In this document: positions 50,161-62,077 of the stretch, one piece after another
Position numbering within the stretch: the stretch's first letter is position 1
Layout of the letters: each line of letters starts with the position of its first letter
Source of the DNA: Mytilisepta virgata
Taxonomy: Eukaryota > Mollusca > Bivalvia > Mytilida > Mytilidae
Length of the DNA: 64,000 nt
Reading direction: 5' to 3'
NCBI GenBank assembly: GCA_028015205.1
Contig: CM051519.1
Coordinates: 43,443,979 to 43,507,978 of the forward strand
Notes under the pieces: generated by a model
Databases searched by the model: none
Seen by the model: only the letters and a program-made list of their open reading frames with translations
Told to the model about the DNA's origin: nothing
Made by a program: the position numbers and the translations under genes

Positions 50161-51117
50161 TATTTGTCCATTTATCACATAAATCATTTATGCAAGTTTC
50201 AGTATATTCAAATACCCTCCAAAAATACCAAGCCCCATTTTTTATATAGTTCCCCTTCAAAAAACCCTCTTTAGAATGTTAGGATGTGTGATGGATATTT
50301 TACACTGGATCCTGAGAAAAAAACCTAGGGATATTTTGTTGGTGGATAAAAAACACTAGGGGTTTTCATCCGCCGGATAAAGTACACTGGCGGAATCAAA
50401 CCACTGTTACAAAATCAGCCATTCCAAAAATAAAAATAAATTAAAATCCTTTTGCATCAAAATTTCATAAAAGATGATGTTCCAATTCGTCTAAAAATAG
50501 ATTATCCATTAATAAAATACTTGCAAACATGATCCAAAAAAAAAAAAAAAAAATCTATTTATAGCCGTTAGTTGATGCCAATTTCCGACACAAGTTTTAT
50601 GAAACGAATTTCCTATTACAATCCATGCGGCTTTTAAGTTCGTTTTGTATGAATATCTGGATTCCGTAAGATATCGAATCCACTCATTTTATCTTGTCGT
50701 AGTTGACGATGTAGCGTAAAATTTACAAGTCCGTAAAAAATGGTAGTTCCGTTTCCGGTTTCCGGTTTGTCTTTCAAATTTTACGCTGTTTACTGTAAAT
50801 TTCGCAAGTCGTCGTAAAATTCACAAGCTAGTTAGAACACAAACTATTCTGTTAATTTTAACATATATACAAAGGACTACAAACCATTTACACAATAATT
50901 GAATGAATTAGTACTTACTTAACTTATGAATGAATAAAATAAATTATAAATATGCTTGTGGCAGCTTTGAAAAACAAAACATCGGCGCTCAGGATCGCGG
51001 CGTTGTTTTGTTGGTTTTTTTTTTTTTAAGCTGCCACAATCCGTTTTCGATGTAACATTTGAAGTCAGAAGCCTACAAATTTGTGATAAACAGTTCAAAT
51101 TCCAAGATTTATTTGGA

Positions 51118-51190
51118 TTTTTGTTTTTGTTTTTTTTTTTTTTTGTTTTTGTTTTTGTTTTTGTTTTTTTTTGGTGGGGGGGGGGGGGCT
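51118..51190 (+). repeat. (TTTTTG)n and poly-G microsatellite
   Basis: TTTTTG repeats followed by a GGTGGGGGGGGGGGGG run inside the 7-kb element. The short open frame reading FFFFFLFLFLFL is low complexity only. Confidence 0.85.
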
Positions 51191-51539
51191 GTTGGCGCTG
51201 TCCGAGGGATCTGCAAAATTAAAGATGAGCCAAGCCGTAAATTAACAGGTGTATGGAATATGGTAGAATTAAAATGGGTCTAGATTTATAACATTCAATG
51301 AAAAGTTGTGAATAAATATACAAGAAGAAAAATAATAACTTGCTCAAAGCCACAATGAAAATGCAATACTGAATTGCTCAGCAACATACAGTAAAAGGCC
51401 CTGTTAGTCATCACTTCTATAAAACATACAACCAATATAGTATATTATTAAGCCCTCACGCCACGTCAAAACCAGGGCACATGTGAGAGTTGCCCACCTC
51501 AAGCCATTAATTTTTTTTTTCAATACACCTGCCCGACAA

Positions 51540-53590
51540 TGGATATGAAATGCATCAGAAATCATTATACCTCAACTATATATTAATATAAGAAATCTTT
51601 ATACTCTCAATAGGGTTTGGTCAATCATCATCCAAAAATATATCAAATCCCATCAGAGTTACATATTTATGTCATAAAAATTGCAAGTCTGCCCCTTGGT
51701 CTCAAAATATCTATGTGTATAGACATGAAATACTACAAAAAGTAATTATTATACCACACTATGAATTAATAAAGGGAAAAAATACTTCTCGACATATTTT
51801 GGTCATTTATTGTCCAAAAATGTACCAAATTCCATTAGAGTCACAAATCTTAGGCCGTAAAAATTGCAAGTCTCCCTATTACTCTCCTTATGGCTTTGAA
51901 AATATCAATGTGTATGACCATGTAATGCTTCAGAAATTCATTATTATACCAAATTTGGTATTAATAAAAGAAATTTATATACTTCTTGACAAACTTTGGT
52001 CAAATATTGTCCAAAAATATACCAAATTCCATCAGATTTACCTATCCTAAACAGTAAATGCTTGTCAGTTGCAAGTCTCTCCCTGGGTTTCAAAATATAT
52101 ATGTGTATAGACATGAAATGCATCAGAAATTAATTATTATACCACACTATGTACCGGTATTTATAAAGGAATTAATATACTTCTAAATATGTTTTGCATA
52201 TGCATCATCCAAAAATATATCATAATCCCATCAGAGTCAAATGAGGCCATAATAAATGCAAGTTTCCTCTTGTGTTTCAAAATATCAACATGTTTGGATA
52301 TGAAATGTTTCAGAAATTCATTATTATACCTGATTCTGTATTAATAAAGGGAAATTACATACTTCTCAACATATTTTGGTCAATTATCATCCAGATATAT
52401 ACCAAATTCCACCAGAATCAAAATTCTTAGGTCGTAAAAAATGCAAGTCTCCCTTGATGTTCAAAATATCAACATGTTTGGAGATGAAATGTTTCAGAAA
52501 TTCAAAATTAAACCCAGCTATGTATTAATAAAGGAAATTTATATACTTCTAAACGTATTTTGGTCAATTATCATTCAAAATTATACCAAATTCCACCAGA
52601 GTTACAATTCTTAGGCCGTAAAAAATGCAAGTCTCCCCCTGGGTTTCAAAATATCAAAATGTTTGGAGATGAAATGTTTCAGAAATTCATCTTTATACCT
52701 GACTATGTATTAATAAAGGGAACTCATATGCTTCTCAACATATTTTGGTCATTTATCATCCAAACATATACCAAATTCCACCAGAATCAAAATTCTTAGG
52801 CCATAAAAAATGCAAGTCTCCCTTTCAGTTTCAAAATATCAACATGTTTGGAGATGAAATGTTTCAGAAATTCATCATTATACCTGACTATGTATTAATA
52901 AAGGGAATTCATATACTTCTCAACATATTTTGGTCAATTATCATCCAGATATATACCAAATTCCACCAGAATCAAAATTTTTAGGCCATAAAAAATGCAA
53001 GTCTCCCCTTGATTTTCAAAATATCAACATGTTTGGAGATGAAATGTTTCAGAAATTCAAAATTAAACCCAGCTATGTATTAATAAAGGGAATTTATATA
53101 CTTCTAAACATATTTTGGTCAATTATCATTCAAAATTATAACAAATTCCACCAGAGTTACAATTCTTAGGCCGTAAAAAATGCAAGTCTCCCCCTGGGTT
53201 TCAAAATATCAACATGTTTGGAGATGAAATGTTTCAGAAATTCATCATTATACCTGACTATGTATTAATAAAGGGAATTCATATACTTCTCAACATATTT
53301 TGGTCATTTATCATCCAAATATATACCAAATTCCACCAGAGTCAAAATTCGTAGGCCGTAAATAATGAAAGTCTCATCTTGAGTTTCAAAATATCAACAT
53401 GTTTGGAGATGAAATGTTTCAGAAATTCATCATTAGACCTGATTATGTATTAATAAAGGGAATTCATATACCTCTCAACATATTTTGGTCAATTATCATC
53501 CAGATATATACCAAATTCCACCAAAATCAAAATTCTTATGCCCTAAAAAATGCAAGTCTCCCCTTGATTTTCAAAATATCAACATGTATG
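51540..53590 (+). repeat. 185-bp satellite array, forward, 11 monomers
   Basis: The landmark GCAAGTCT occurs about every 185 bp (11 times, one slightly mutated). Monomers contain ATGAAATGTTTCAGAAATTC, TATGTATTAATAAAGG and CATATTTTGGTCAATTATCA. From 52381 on the spacing is 184-185 bp and three monomer types alternate. The five short plus-strand frames across this region are the repeat read in the same frame, not genes. Confidence 0.93.
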
Positions 53591-54715
53591 GCATTTTTAC
53601 GGCCTAAGATATTGAATTCTGATGGGAATTTGTATATTTTTTGACAATAAATGACCAAAATAAGTTGAGAAGTATATTATTTCCCTTTATTAATATAAAG
53701 TGAGGTATAATAATTCATTTCTGAAGCTTTTTAAGTCCATACATCTAGGTATTTTGAGACCCAAGGAGAGACTTGCAATTTTTACGGCCTAAGATTTGGA
53801 ACTCTGATGGGATTTGGAATATTTTTGAACAATAAATGACCAAAATATGTTGAGAAGTATATTATTTCCCTTTATTAATATAAAGTGAGGTATAATAATT
53901 CATTTCTGAAGCTTTTTAAGTCCATACATCTAGGTATTTTGAGACCCAAGGAGAGACTTGCAATTTTTACGGCCTAAGATTTGGAACTCTGATGGGATTT
54001 GGAATATTTTTGAACAATAAATGACCAAAATATGTTGAGAAGTATATTATTTCCCTTTATTAATATAAAGTGAGGTATAATAATTAATTTCTGATGCCTT
54101 GTATGTCCATACATTTAGGTATTATGAGACCCAAGGAGAGACTTGCAATTTTTACGGCCTAAGATTGGTAACTCTGATGGGATTTGGAATACTTTTGAAC
54201 AATAAATGACCAAAATATGTTGAGAAGTATATTATTTCCCTTTTTTAATATATAGTGAGGTATAATAATTAATTTCTGATGCCTTGTATGTCCATACATT
54301 TAGGTATTTTGAAACCCAAGGAGAGACTTGCAATTTTTACGGCCTAAGATTTGTAACTCGGATGGGATTTGGAGTATCTTTGAATAATAAATAACCAAAA
54401 TATGTTGAGAAGTATACTACTTCCTTTTATTAATACATAGTGAGGTATAATAATTAATTTCTGATGCTTTGTATGTCCATACATCTAGGTATTTTGAGAC
54501 CCAAGGAGAGACTTGCAATTTTTACGGCCTAAGATTTGGAACTCTGATGGGATTTGGAATATTTTTGAACAATAAATGACCAAAATATGTTGAGAAGTAT
54601 ATTATTTACCTTTATTAAAACATAGTGAGGTATAATAATTAATTTCTGAAGCTTTTTAAGTCAATATATCTAGGTATTTTGAGACCCAAGGAGAGACTTG
54701 AAATAATAGCTGTAC
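53591..54715 (-). repeat. 185-bp satellite array, inverted, about 6 monomers
   Basis: The reverse complement of the same monomer. The landmark ACTTGCAATTTTTACGGCC is at 53771, 53956, 54141, 54326 and 54511, exactly 185 bp apart. The first two full units are almost identical to each other, which points to recent duplication. Confidence 0.93.
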
Positions 54716-55440
54716 TTGCTTTATTTTGGCCAAGTAAACAACTACAGTACAATAAATTAACATATTAAATTCTATTTTGACCACTATAAGACACAACTAT
54801 TAACAGTATTTTATTCGTGTTTATAAAAGCCCTGATAATCTAAAATTCTTTTAAATTTCATATATACAGTCAGTACACATAAATGAGTTCCTGCTTAGAA
54901 ATTTTCCTATAAATTACCTGAGACTACTATAGGACATGTGTTATAGTAGTCTTAGAAATTACATATAAAACCACAATTTTTCAAAATTTTGTCCTCAAGT
55001 TATTAAACATTCGGGAATTAATCTTGAGTTATTTGCTCAAATGTTGGTTAAAAGTATATTTTCCTATTAATTGTTAATACAAATACAAATATTTTATTTG
55101 CACAAACTCATTTAAAATAAATGGCAAAGGCCCATTATTACAACGTGATGTAACACAATAATTACAGACAGCAATATATGTTATGTTAATATAACGGAAA
55201 CGGTTTGTGAAAGTGAAACTTCCAATTTTTACACAGGAAGTGCTTTAAATATTTGCACATGCGTGCTTGCATTTTTTACGGAACTTGCGATTTTTACGAT
55301 ACAACGAGTCGAATCCCTTAAAAAGGGAATGGTCTACTGAACATCACCTTTCAAGATACGTGTTGTGATATTTGGATTTCAAATCATTTGCAACCTTTGT
55401 ATATTTGGCAATACAACCAAGATTGTTCAAAAGTACACGA
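54716..55440. other. Right inner flank of the 7-kb element
   Basis: Non-coding. Contains the hairpin at 54921-54952 and a block at 55255-55310 (TTTTTACGGAACTTGCGATT) that is an inverted relative of the CGTAAAATTTACAAGTCCG block at about 50714. Confidence 0.55.
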
Positions 55441-56104
55441 TTTGCCCTCTTTTTTTTTCTTTTTTTTTCCCGACCGACCGACTCTATTTAAAAAAAAAAA
55501 AAATCCGTAAACCAATTAATTAAAAATAAAAGGCCTAATGTACCACTTAACAAAAAAATCATCAAAATCGGACAGAAATAAAAAAGTTGCAAAAATTAAA
55601 GTGTCCTTTTTCAGCCCCTATATCTCTGAAATGATAAGAGATAGTGAAAAATGGATCTTACAGAAGTTTTCGATTTTTATCAAGGAACCAAAAATCATAA
55701 AAATCAGATAAAAATTTTAAAAGTTGCACATAAATTATCAAAAAAACCCTTAATGACCCCCAGAAAAAAACACAAGAGGGGCCAGATTTCCCAAAATCAT
55801 CTCTATCTGTATTTCTTTTTGGGAACCATTGTGGTAAAATATTATGAGGATACATTCAATAAACAAAAGTGACTGGAAACCCAACTGTCTACGGACGATG
55901 ACGAAAACCGGCTCATACCATAATATGACCACAAATAATGACCTTAATTCTTACTGTGATGTCCTTTTTAATAACCATCTCTTAGCAAAAGCATAACATC
56001 TTTTGTTGAGTTATCCTAATGTTGTCATATTTGGGCTGTTTTCAGTGAAAATCATGTTTCTTACCAAGCATGATGAACAATACTGCTATTTCTTTTTTGA
56101 TTTC

Positions 56105-57450
56105 TAAATCTTAGTGGATGATTCCCTCCGGTCTCAGATTCATCTGCATACATTTAATAACACTTTTAGATATTTGGATATTTTGGCTGTCAATAATGAC
56201 GACTTCAGTATGTACACTAAAGAGAATTATCCTGTTGAACTTACTTTAAATATATATAAAGCTAATACAAACAATGAACACAGCCCTTTCATGGATCTTG
56301 ATATCTATATCTCTTACGGGAAGCTTTATACTAAATTTTATGATAAGAGAGATGATTTTCATTTACTGTTGTTAATTCTCCATTTTTTGGATGGCGATGT
56401 TCCTTTGTCACCATCTTATGGTGTTAATATATCTCAACTTGGTCGATTCGCCTGTGTATGTAACAACATATTTGATTTTATCAAAAGAAATCTTTGTATT
56501 ACTGAAAAATTATTACACCAGGGATTTCGATATCACAAACTTGTCAAAACTTTTACTAAATTTTATCAGTACAAGGACATCATTTGTAAATATAAATCAA
56601 CGGGCAAACATCTTATATGTTCAGCTATTTCACACCCCATCTTTTATGGTAATATTCTATACAAAGCACAAAAATGTTGTCATTCACCTGAAAAGCTAGC
56701 CAAATCTTTAAACAGACTTATTCACAAGGGATATAGTTACAATACTGTTGTCATTAACAATGGCATTTTTTTTATTAATATTGATTCACTCAAAGGGTCT
56801 TTGTATCGGAAATAAACACATTTATTCTAAAACCAGTTTTTGGCATGATACGGTTTATGTTCCAGTATAATTTATGATGGCATGATATATACTAAACCCC
56901 TAACGAGAGGGATTGTGGCTTATTTTCTATATGATATAGACATAATCTTTCGATCAGTTTAATTGAGGTCTGGAGCAGGCATGTCAGTAACTGCTAGTAG
57001 TCCTTTGTTAATATATATTGATCATTGTAATTTTGATTATTTTTTTCAGTTATCTTTTTTAACATCGAACATCTTTTGAACTGAGTTTTACTGTGTGTAT
57101 TGCTGTGTGTTTGTTTACTCCACATCAACTAGAGGTATAGGGGGAGGGTAGATATTTCACAAAACATGTTTAACCCTGCCACATTTTTGCACTTGTCCCA
57201 AGTCAGGAACCTCTAGCGTTTGTTAGTCTTGTGTGTTTTTTGAATTTCAGTTCATTTGTATGTTTCGGAGATTAGTGTGCAGTCCATTTTGCTGAACTAA
57301 TATGCATTATTGTTTAGGGGCCAGCTGAAGCCCGCCTCTGGGTGCGGGATTTTCTCACTGCGTTGAAGACCCATTGGTACCCTGGAGCTGTTTTCTGCTC
57401 TTTGTTTGGGTTCTTGTCTCGTTGACAAATTCCCTATTCTATTCATGATA
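56105..57450 (+). mobile_element. Penelope-like retroelement remnant (3' half)
   Basis: A 234-codon frame (56114-56815 with stop) plus about 640 bp of trailer. The trailer ends in a GC-rich segment (GGGGCCAGCTGAAGCCCGCC, 57318-57337) followed by GTCTCGTTGACAAATTCCC, text I associate with abundant mussel repeats. The 5' half of the reverse transcriptase, including the fingers, is missing. Confidence 0.7.
56114..56818 (+). pseudogene. Reverse transcriptase C-terminal fragment
   Basis: Begins just before the catalytic motif, which in this copy reads FRYLDILAVNND, one Asp short of the usual YxDD, so the copy is inactive. Downstream motifs fit the thumb region of this retroelement group: SPFMDLDIYI, KLYTKFYDKRDDF, LDGDVPLSPSYG, ISQLGRFACVCNN, LLHQGFRYHKLVKTFTKFYQ and ISHPIFYGNILYKA. 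The frame ends with an early stop in a low-complexity, diverged C-terminus. Penelope-like is my preferred class; a related non-LTR type is possible. Intact length of the source protein cannot be judged here. Confidence 0.72.
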
Positions 57451-58260
57451 TTTGTTTAAGAACTCAGTATTTTCCTTAAAGGCTGTGTCAGGTTGTAATC
57501 ACATTGATTTTCTTAAATTGTTTTCAAAACTTAAAAAATTATGTTAGAAAATTTAGTCTCAAGCTTGTTCAAACCATACTCAGTGTGAAAGCAGACTTAG
57601 TCGATTAAAAAGGGCATAATAAGAAATAAATTTTACAGATGGCCTTTTGTCTTGTGTTCCTTAGTTTTGGAGGATATGGGTACAACCATATAGATTTTAT
57701 AACTAAGACACAAAAGATCATTTTTACCCTATTTGTTCTTGTGTAATGTCATTTCTAGTACCAAATTTCTTCAGTTAAGTACATGTACTAATTGGGAGAG
57801 AATTTTTGTTGCCACTGATCTAAGATTTTGGGAAGATCTGTATTTCATCAACAGATCAACTCACTTGCCTTTCAAAGGCAAGATGTTGACTTAAATTATT
57901 TTTTTCTCTCTGCAAAATTCTGTTTAATAAGTTTGGTCATTTTTGCTGAAATTTTCACACAGGTACCTTTTTTTAGGTCATTTAGTGCTTATCTTGTGTT
58001 GCCATTGTTTACAAAAATATTCACCAATTACAATATTCAATCAAAGGAGGAGATATCTCATCGAGGCATATCCCATATCCTTTTATTTTCACATCTTAAG
58101 TCTTTAAACTGCAACTGGGAAAAACTGAAATACAAATCTTGTGGCAATCTTGTGCATTTAATAACAAGCAGGCTTGATATTAGTTTTTTTTTATTTTACC
58201 ATTTTTTTAACACCTGATCTCAGTTTAGAATTTCAATAAGATAACGAATATTGACAAAAG
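57451..58260. other. Intergenic stretch, nothing supported
   Basis: Contains a 129-codon plus-strand frame (57828) rich in Phe, Leu and Ser, without motifs; regarded as chance. A minus-strand AATAAA lies near 58277-58283 and could mark the end of the SMAP transcript. Confidence 0.35.
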
Positions 58261-61200
58261 CAGATTGACACTGAAGTTTTATTTTCTTTTTATGAAATAC
58301 ATCGATTTTTCTGACATGATATCAACAAAATAATGATATTACAAATGAGATATTTACATATGACAGTGATAAATAATAATGAATTAAATAAAAGCAATTA
58401 TTTAAAAAAAATAAAACAAGATCATAAAATATCAACATGTAGAAGCTGTTCTTTTATATATGTATTTTTTCTGTAAAATATACCAACAATAACAAGACAA
58501 TTTAACAAATAAACAAATTCTAGCTATACAAAATTAATGTGTTGATACTCATGCATCAATAATCTCTTTCTCTTAAAAGATAATTATTAAAGGCTAGTTG
58601 CTGTCTTCGGAAGGAGAAATGTCTTCCAGTGACCTGATAATATTTTCAAAATGAAAGCTACATTTATCTAGGTGTTTAAATATTTGCTGTTCTTTTCTTG
58701 AATAATGTTTTAGTCTCATTTCAAACATTCACAACTGAGGCCCATGAGAGTAACATTATTTTAATATTAATGGTTAATAACAAAACATCAAATTTGAATA
58801 CCGGTAGCTTATAGTAAGTTAGATGAGCAAATTAAAATGTATAATTATTTCAACTAGTTTTAATTAATTATAATGATCATAACTAAAACAATTTTAATGG
58901 TATACTAGTTCATATACTGTTATGTATCATAGTTAGTTCATCTTGTCATGGAAAATGTGGAGATGTAAATTTACAAAATTTTAATACTGGCCTTTTGTAT
59001 GAAAAATTTATTCGCTTAAAGACCATAAACAAGTTATCAAGCTACGTTAATTAGATAATTTAGCTGAATTTGAGACTTTACTGCCAGCATGGTGAAAATT
59101 AAAAAGTCACTATAATTTGATTAAACTGAAAGAAAGCCAAAAGGATGTGAATTTAAATTTACAAAATATCACATTGTAACTATTTTTCTATATGTATACA
59201 AATTTCAGTAGGTGAGGACATCAATATATTGTTATATTTATAATTATGAAACCAGCAATATCATGGATCACTCCCATCTTGTAAACTACTTGCAATGGGC
59301 TAAAGTGCACTTTACATTTAAAACGTTTGTTTTCTCATAGACAATTAGGAATAACAAAACAGGGTTTTGGTAAAAGAATGAAGTGCTCTTTAGTTTATGT
59401 ACTAAATTCTCTCACTGAAATAATGTACATATAACGACATGAACATCTTATCATATCATCATGCTTTACTGGGCCATTTAGCCATTGACATAAGAGTAGC
59501 TCAGTTTTTACATGTAGTTCAAGGTGGGGCTGTACCATTATATGCCATACAATTTATTTTCACTCTAAATATTATTTATAATAGTCTTCATTAATTTTCC
59601 CCATATTACAATGTGCACATATATATTTGGACATAACAAACAACATGCATTTCATTAGACAATGAAAGGTTTGAGAAACATTTGTTAGATTATCTACAAT
59701 GTAAAGGAAGATAACTCTTCATTACCTGTGAAAACACTGATTTGTACACAGAATCAGAATTATCTTCCTTCTTTTAACCCATATGTATCAGGCATGGGGT
59801 AATGCAAATGTGTAATTGTAATGCATGGTAATGCATTACATTTTCCCAAGTAATTGCATGTAATGTGTAATGCAGGATTTTTAGCATTACATGTAATTGT
59901 AATATAATGCATTACTTTAGCAAATATCTGTGTAATTTCATGCATTACTTTTTTTATTTACTATATAGCTTTAACAGATTGTTGGAGATTTAACTAAAAT
60001 AGAATTGAAGATTTCTTGATTAACTCAGAACATAATCATTTAAATATTGATTTTCTATTTACCATTATTTTTCACACTTTACCTAAATCACTAGAGGGAA
60101 TTTGGAGTTTAATCCTTGCCCCAGGTAGAACTTGAAAAAAATATTTAATCCACTTTAGTGAAAAAATAAAAATAAAATTTGTATAAATACTAGAATGTCC
60201 AAATTACAATTTTAAAAGAATAACACAACACTGTATATCAGACAGACTGAGTTATCTTTTTTAATGTCTTTTTATTTCATTCTATTTCCTGCATAAACAA
60301 AAATTATATATGAAAAGCTATACTGTAAAAGTTTTCCATTGTTGTCAAAAGATGAATGCATATCTCGTCTTGATTAAATAACAGATACTTGAACATTGTC
60401 ATAAAACACTAATGTGTTTGTTTTACAATCAATCTTTTCCTCCATTTGTCATAAATTAAGCTCTATGTTTATAACATAATTAGGAAGATTAGTAAATATT
60501 TTGATTGAAATTAAAAAAAAAAAACAAATGTATTTTTATAAACGAAAAGTTAACATTAAGTTAAAATATGTATTAAACTACACCAGTTGAACGTCTGTTC
60601 AGTATAGCCGGTAAAGTAATCAGTCCTGATAGAATCGAATGAAGGATGACACATTTGAAACCCTAATGATGCTGAAATGCAATAGTCATATTGAATAGAC
60701 TTTTTACATATATACTTATATTCAATGCATGGAACAGTTACTGAATATGCTTTTGTGACTTTTCACTTGATAATAAAATTTACAAATGTAATGTGTAATT
60801 CAATGCATTATTTTGCAAAAGTAATTGTAATGTAATGCATTACTTTGATAAATTCATGTAATGGTAATTGTAATATAATGCATGGTTTTGTCAAAGTAAT
60901 TGCAATGTAATGCATTACATTGCAATGTAATTCACCCCATGCCTGATATGTATATAATCAAAAAAAGTTACTTAATATAATTTTTATTTCATACTTATTA
61001 ATGCAAATAAAAAGGGAATTCTAAAAACCACCAATTTACCTCTCTATAGAATGTATGTCAATGTATGGCATGGAGCATGTAAATTTACATCTTATTTAAG
61101 CAAGATACACATGTATGCATATTTTACATTTGCAACATTTAATTTTTTTTAAAATATTTACACATTTTGTAGAGGGATTGAGACATTCTGATAAGATTAG

Positions 61201-61861
61201 CTTTAAAGCTAAAGTATATCTTTGTGTAAACCTATAATGTATTATGTATAATTCAATATAAATACATGTAATGTCTAAAAATAAATTGTCAAAAAATGAC
61301 ATTGCTTTAGCATGGGATTTTTTTTTTCGTTGAAATTGTATAAAACATAACAGGTATGATTTATCAAACTTTAAACACGGTATAATAACCAATGAAAAGT
61401 ATTTCAGTTGACTTGAACCAGCAAGATGGGTCTGAACACTGATGAAAAAACACATTCACACACATTAATTTTTATTGAAGGTTGTTAAAAAAAAAACCCA
61501 CTCAGTATTCTTATGCTATTAAAAACATTTTAAATAAATTTTCAGACAAATTTCAAGTTTTCTTTTTTGCCATGTTCTAGTTACATGTATGATCTTGATA
61601 TTACACTTTAGTAAGTTGGTCATAAAAATTAGTAATTTCATCCCTTCATTAAAACATTGAATAAATCAAACTAAAATCAAGATTATATCTGAATAAATGT
61701 GCAAATAACAAAATTATAATTAGTTCTGACTAATATTATAACGTTAAAAAGAACAACCTTCAATAAAGATATTACAGAATCATACATAATTCTTTCATAA
61801 CAATCTAATTTAAAATAATACCATCACATGGAATGCTAAAATAGCCTAAAACTAATGTTTA
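58261..61861 (-). other. Possible long SMAP 3' UTR or downstream flank
   Basis: Follows the SMAP stop codon on the minus strand. AT-rich, non-coding, interrupted by a hAT MITE at 59781-60953. The 119-codon minus-strand frame at 61096-61455 has no recognisable content. Confidence 0.35.
59781..60953. mobile_element. hAT-type MITE with exact 8-bp target-site duplication
   Basis: The 1157-bp body (59789-60945) begins CAGGCATGGGGTAATGCA and ends in its near-inverse TTCACCCCATGCCTG. ATATGTAT at 59781-59788 and 60946-60953 is a perfect 8-bp TSD, the hAT hallmark. Both ends hold many TAATGCATTAC and GTAATTGTAATG repeats in a subterminal array about 150-170 bp deep; the middle is plain AT-rich sequence. 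No transposase. Confidence 0.9.
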
Positions 61862-61993
61862 TCATTGCCATAGATTTGTAGAGAGAGTATGTCCACTATT
61901 GCTCTGTGTACCCCAGTTCATTCCAGAAGTCCCTACTGGCTGACCCATCATATTACCAGAATTTAATCTCATATTACTCATCTGTTGTTGCAT
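61862..61993 (-). CDS. SMAP2: SMAP-type ArfGAP, last coding exon
   Basis: Forty-three codons and TGA after acceptor TCATTTCAG. The peptide MQQQMSNMRLNSGNMMGQPV...GHTLSTNLWQ aligns in plan with the C-terminus of vertebrate SMAP1/SMAP2: QMxQQMxxM, GxNxMMxxGQ, then xTLSxxLW(K/Q) at the very end. SMAP proteins are Arf GTPase-activating proteins with clathrin-binding motifs that act in endosome and trans-Golgi traffic; the ArfGAP domain itself is outside this window. The choice of SMAP1 or SMAP2 is not meaningful for an invertebrate single ortholog. The next exon upstream was not found up to 64000. Confidence 0.75.
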   Translation of the reverse strand: MQQQMSNMRLNSGNMMGQPVGTSGMNWGTQSNSGHTLSTNLWQ

Positions 61994-62077
61994 CTGAAAT
62001 GATAAATTGGATGGAATTTAAAAAAAAATATATAAACCCAGGTCAAGAAAAATTTAAGAAGTAATAAGGCTAAGAGT

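Larger units (their letters stand above)
48478..55537. mobile_element. Roughly 7-kb terminal-inverted-repeat element containing opposed satellite arrays
   Basis: Left end: AGGCCATTTATTTTTATTTA then GTTGGTTTACGGAT. Right end, read in reverse: AGGCCTTTTATTTTTAATTA then ATTGGTTTACGGAT. Inside the ends both sides have pyrimidine/C-rich CCGAC motifs. A perfect 32-bp palindrome lies near the left end (48668-48699) and an 11-bp-arm hairpin near the right end (54921-54952). In between: a 67-bp tandem repeat, a 31-bp tandem repeat, a small GGCAGCTT hairpin and two arrays of a 185-bp monomer in opposite orientation. No transposase or other coding sequence is seen, so it must be mobilised in trans if mobile at all. 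Confidence 0.7.
47640..55935. mobile_element. Outer repeat element interrupted by a 7-kb insertion
   Basis: Modules with TTTAACCCYTMATATCTC and AAAATCCCCATWAAAATCAG text recur at about 47952, 48082, 48239 and 48398. The series resumes at about 55550-55640 (CAGCCCCTATATCTCTGAAA) after the inserted element. The right end (CGGACGATGACGAAAACCGG, about 55895) looks like other module-element tails. The outer copy was therefore present first. Its left boundary is uncertain. Confidence 0.55.

Noticed and set aside
52560..53644. Series of 79-81-codon plus-strand frames with repeated peptide text
   Set aside because: They are the 185-bp satellite read once per monomer; spacing equals the monomer length and there is no gene context.
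57828..58217. 129-codon plus-strand frame
   Set aside because: No motif, Phe/Leu/Ser-rich, no start context or splice support; consistent with chance in AT-rich DNA.
61096..61455. 119-codon minus-strand frame
   Set aside because: Falls in the presumed 3' UTR of the SMAP gene; no recognisable domain.
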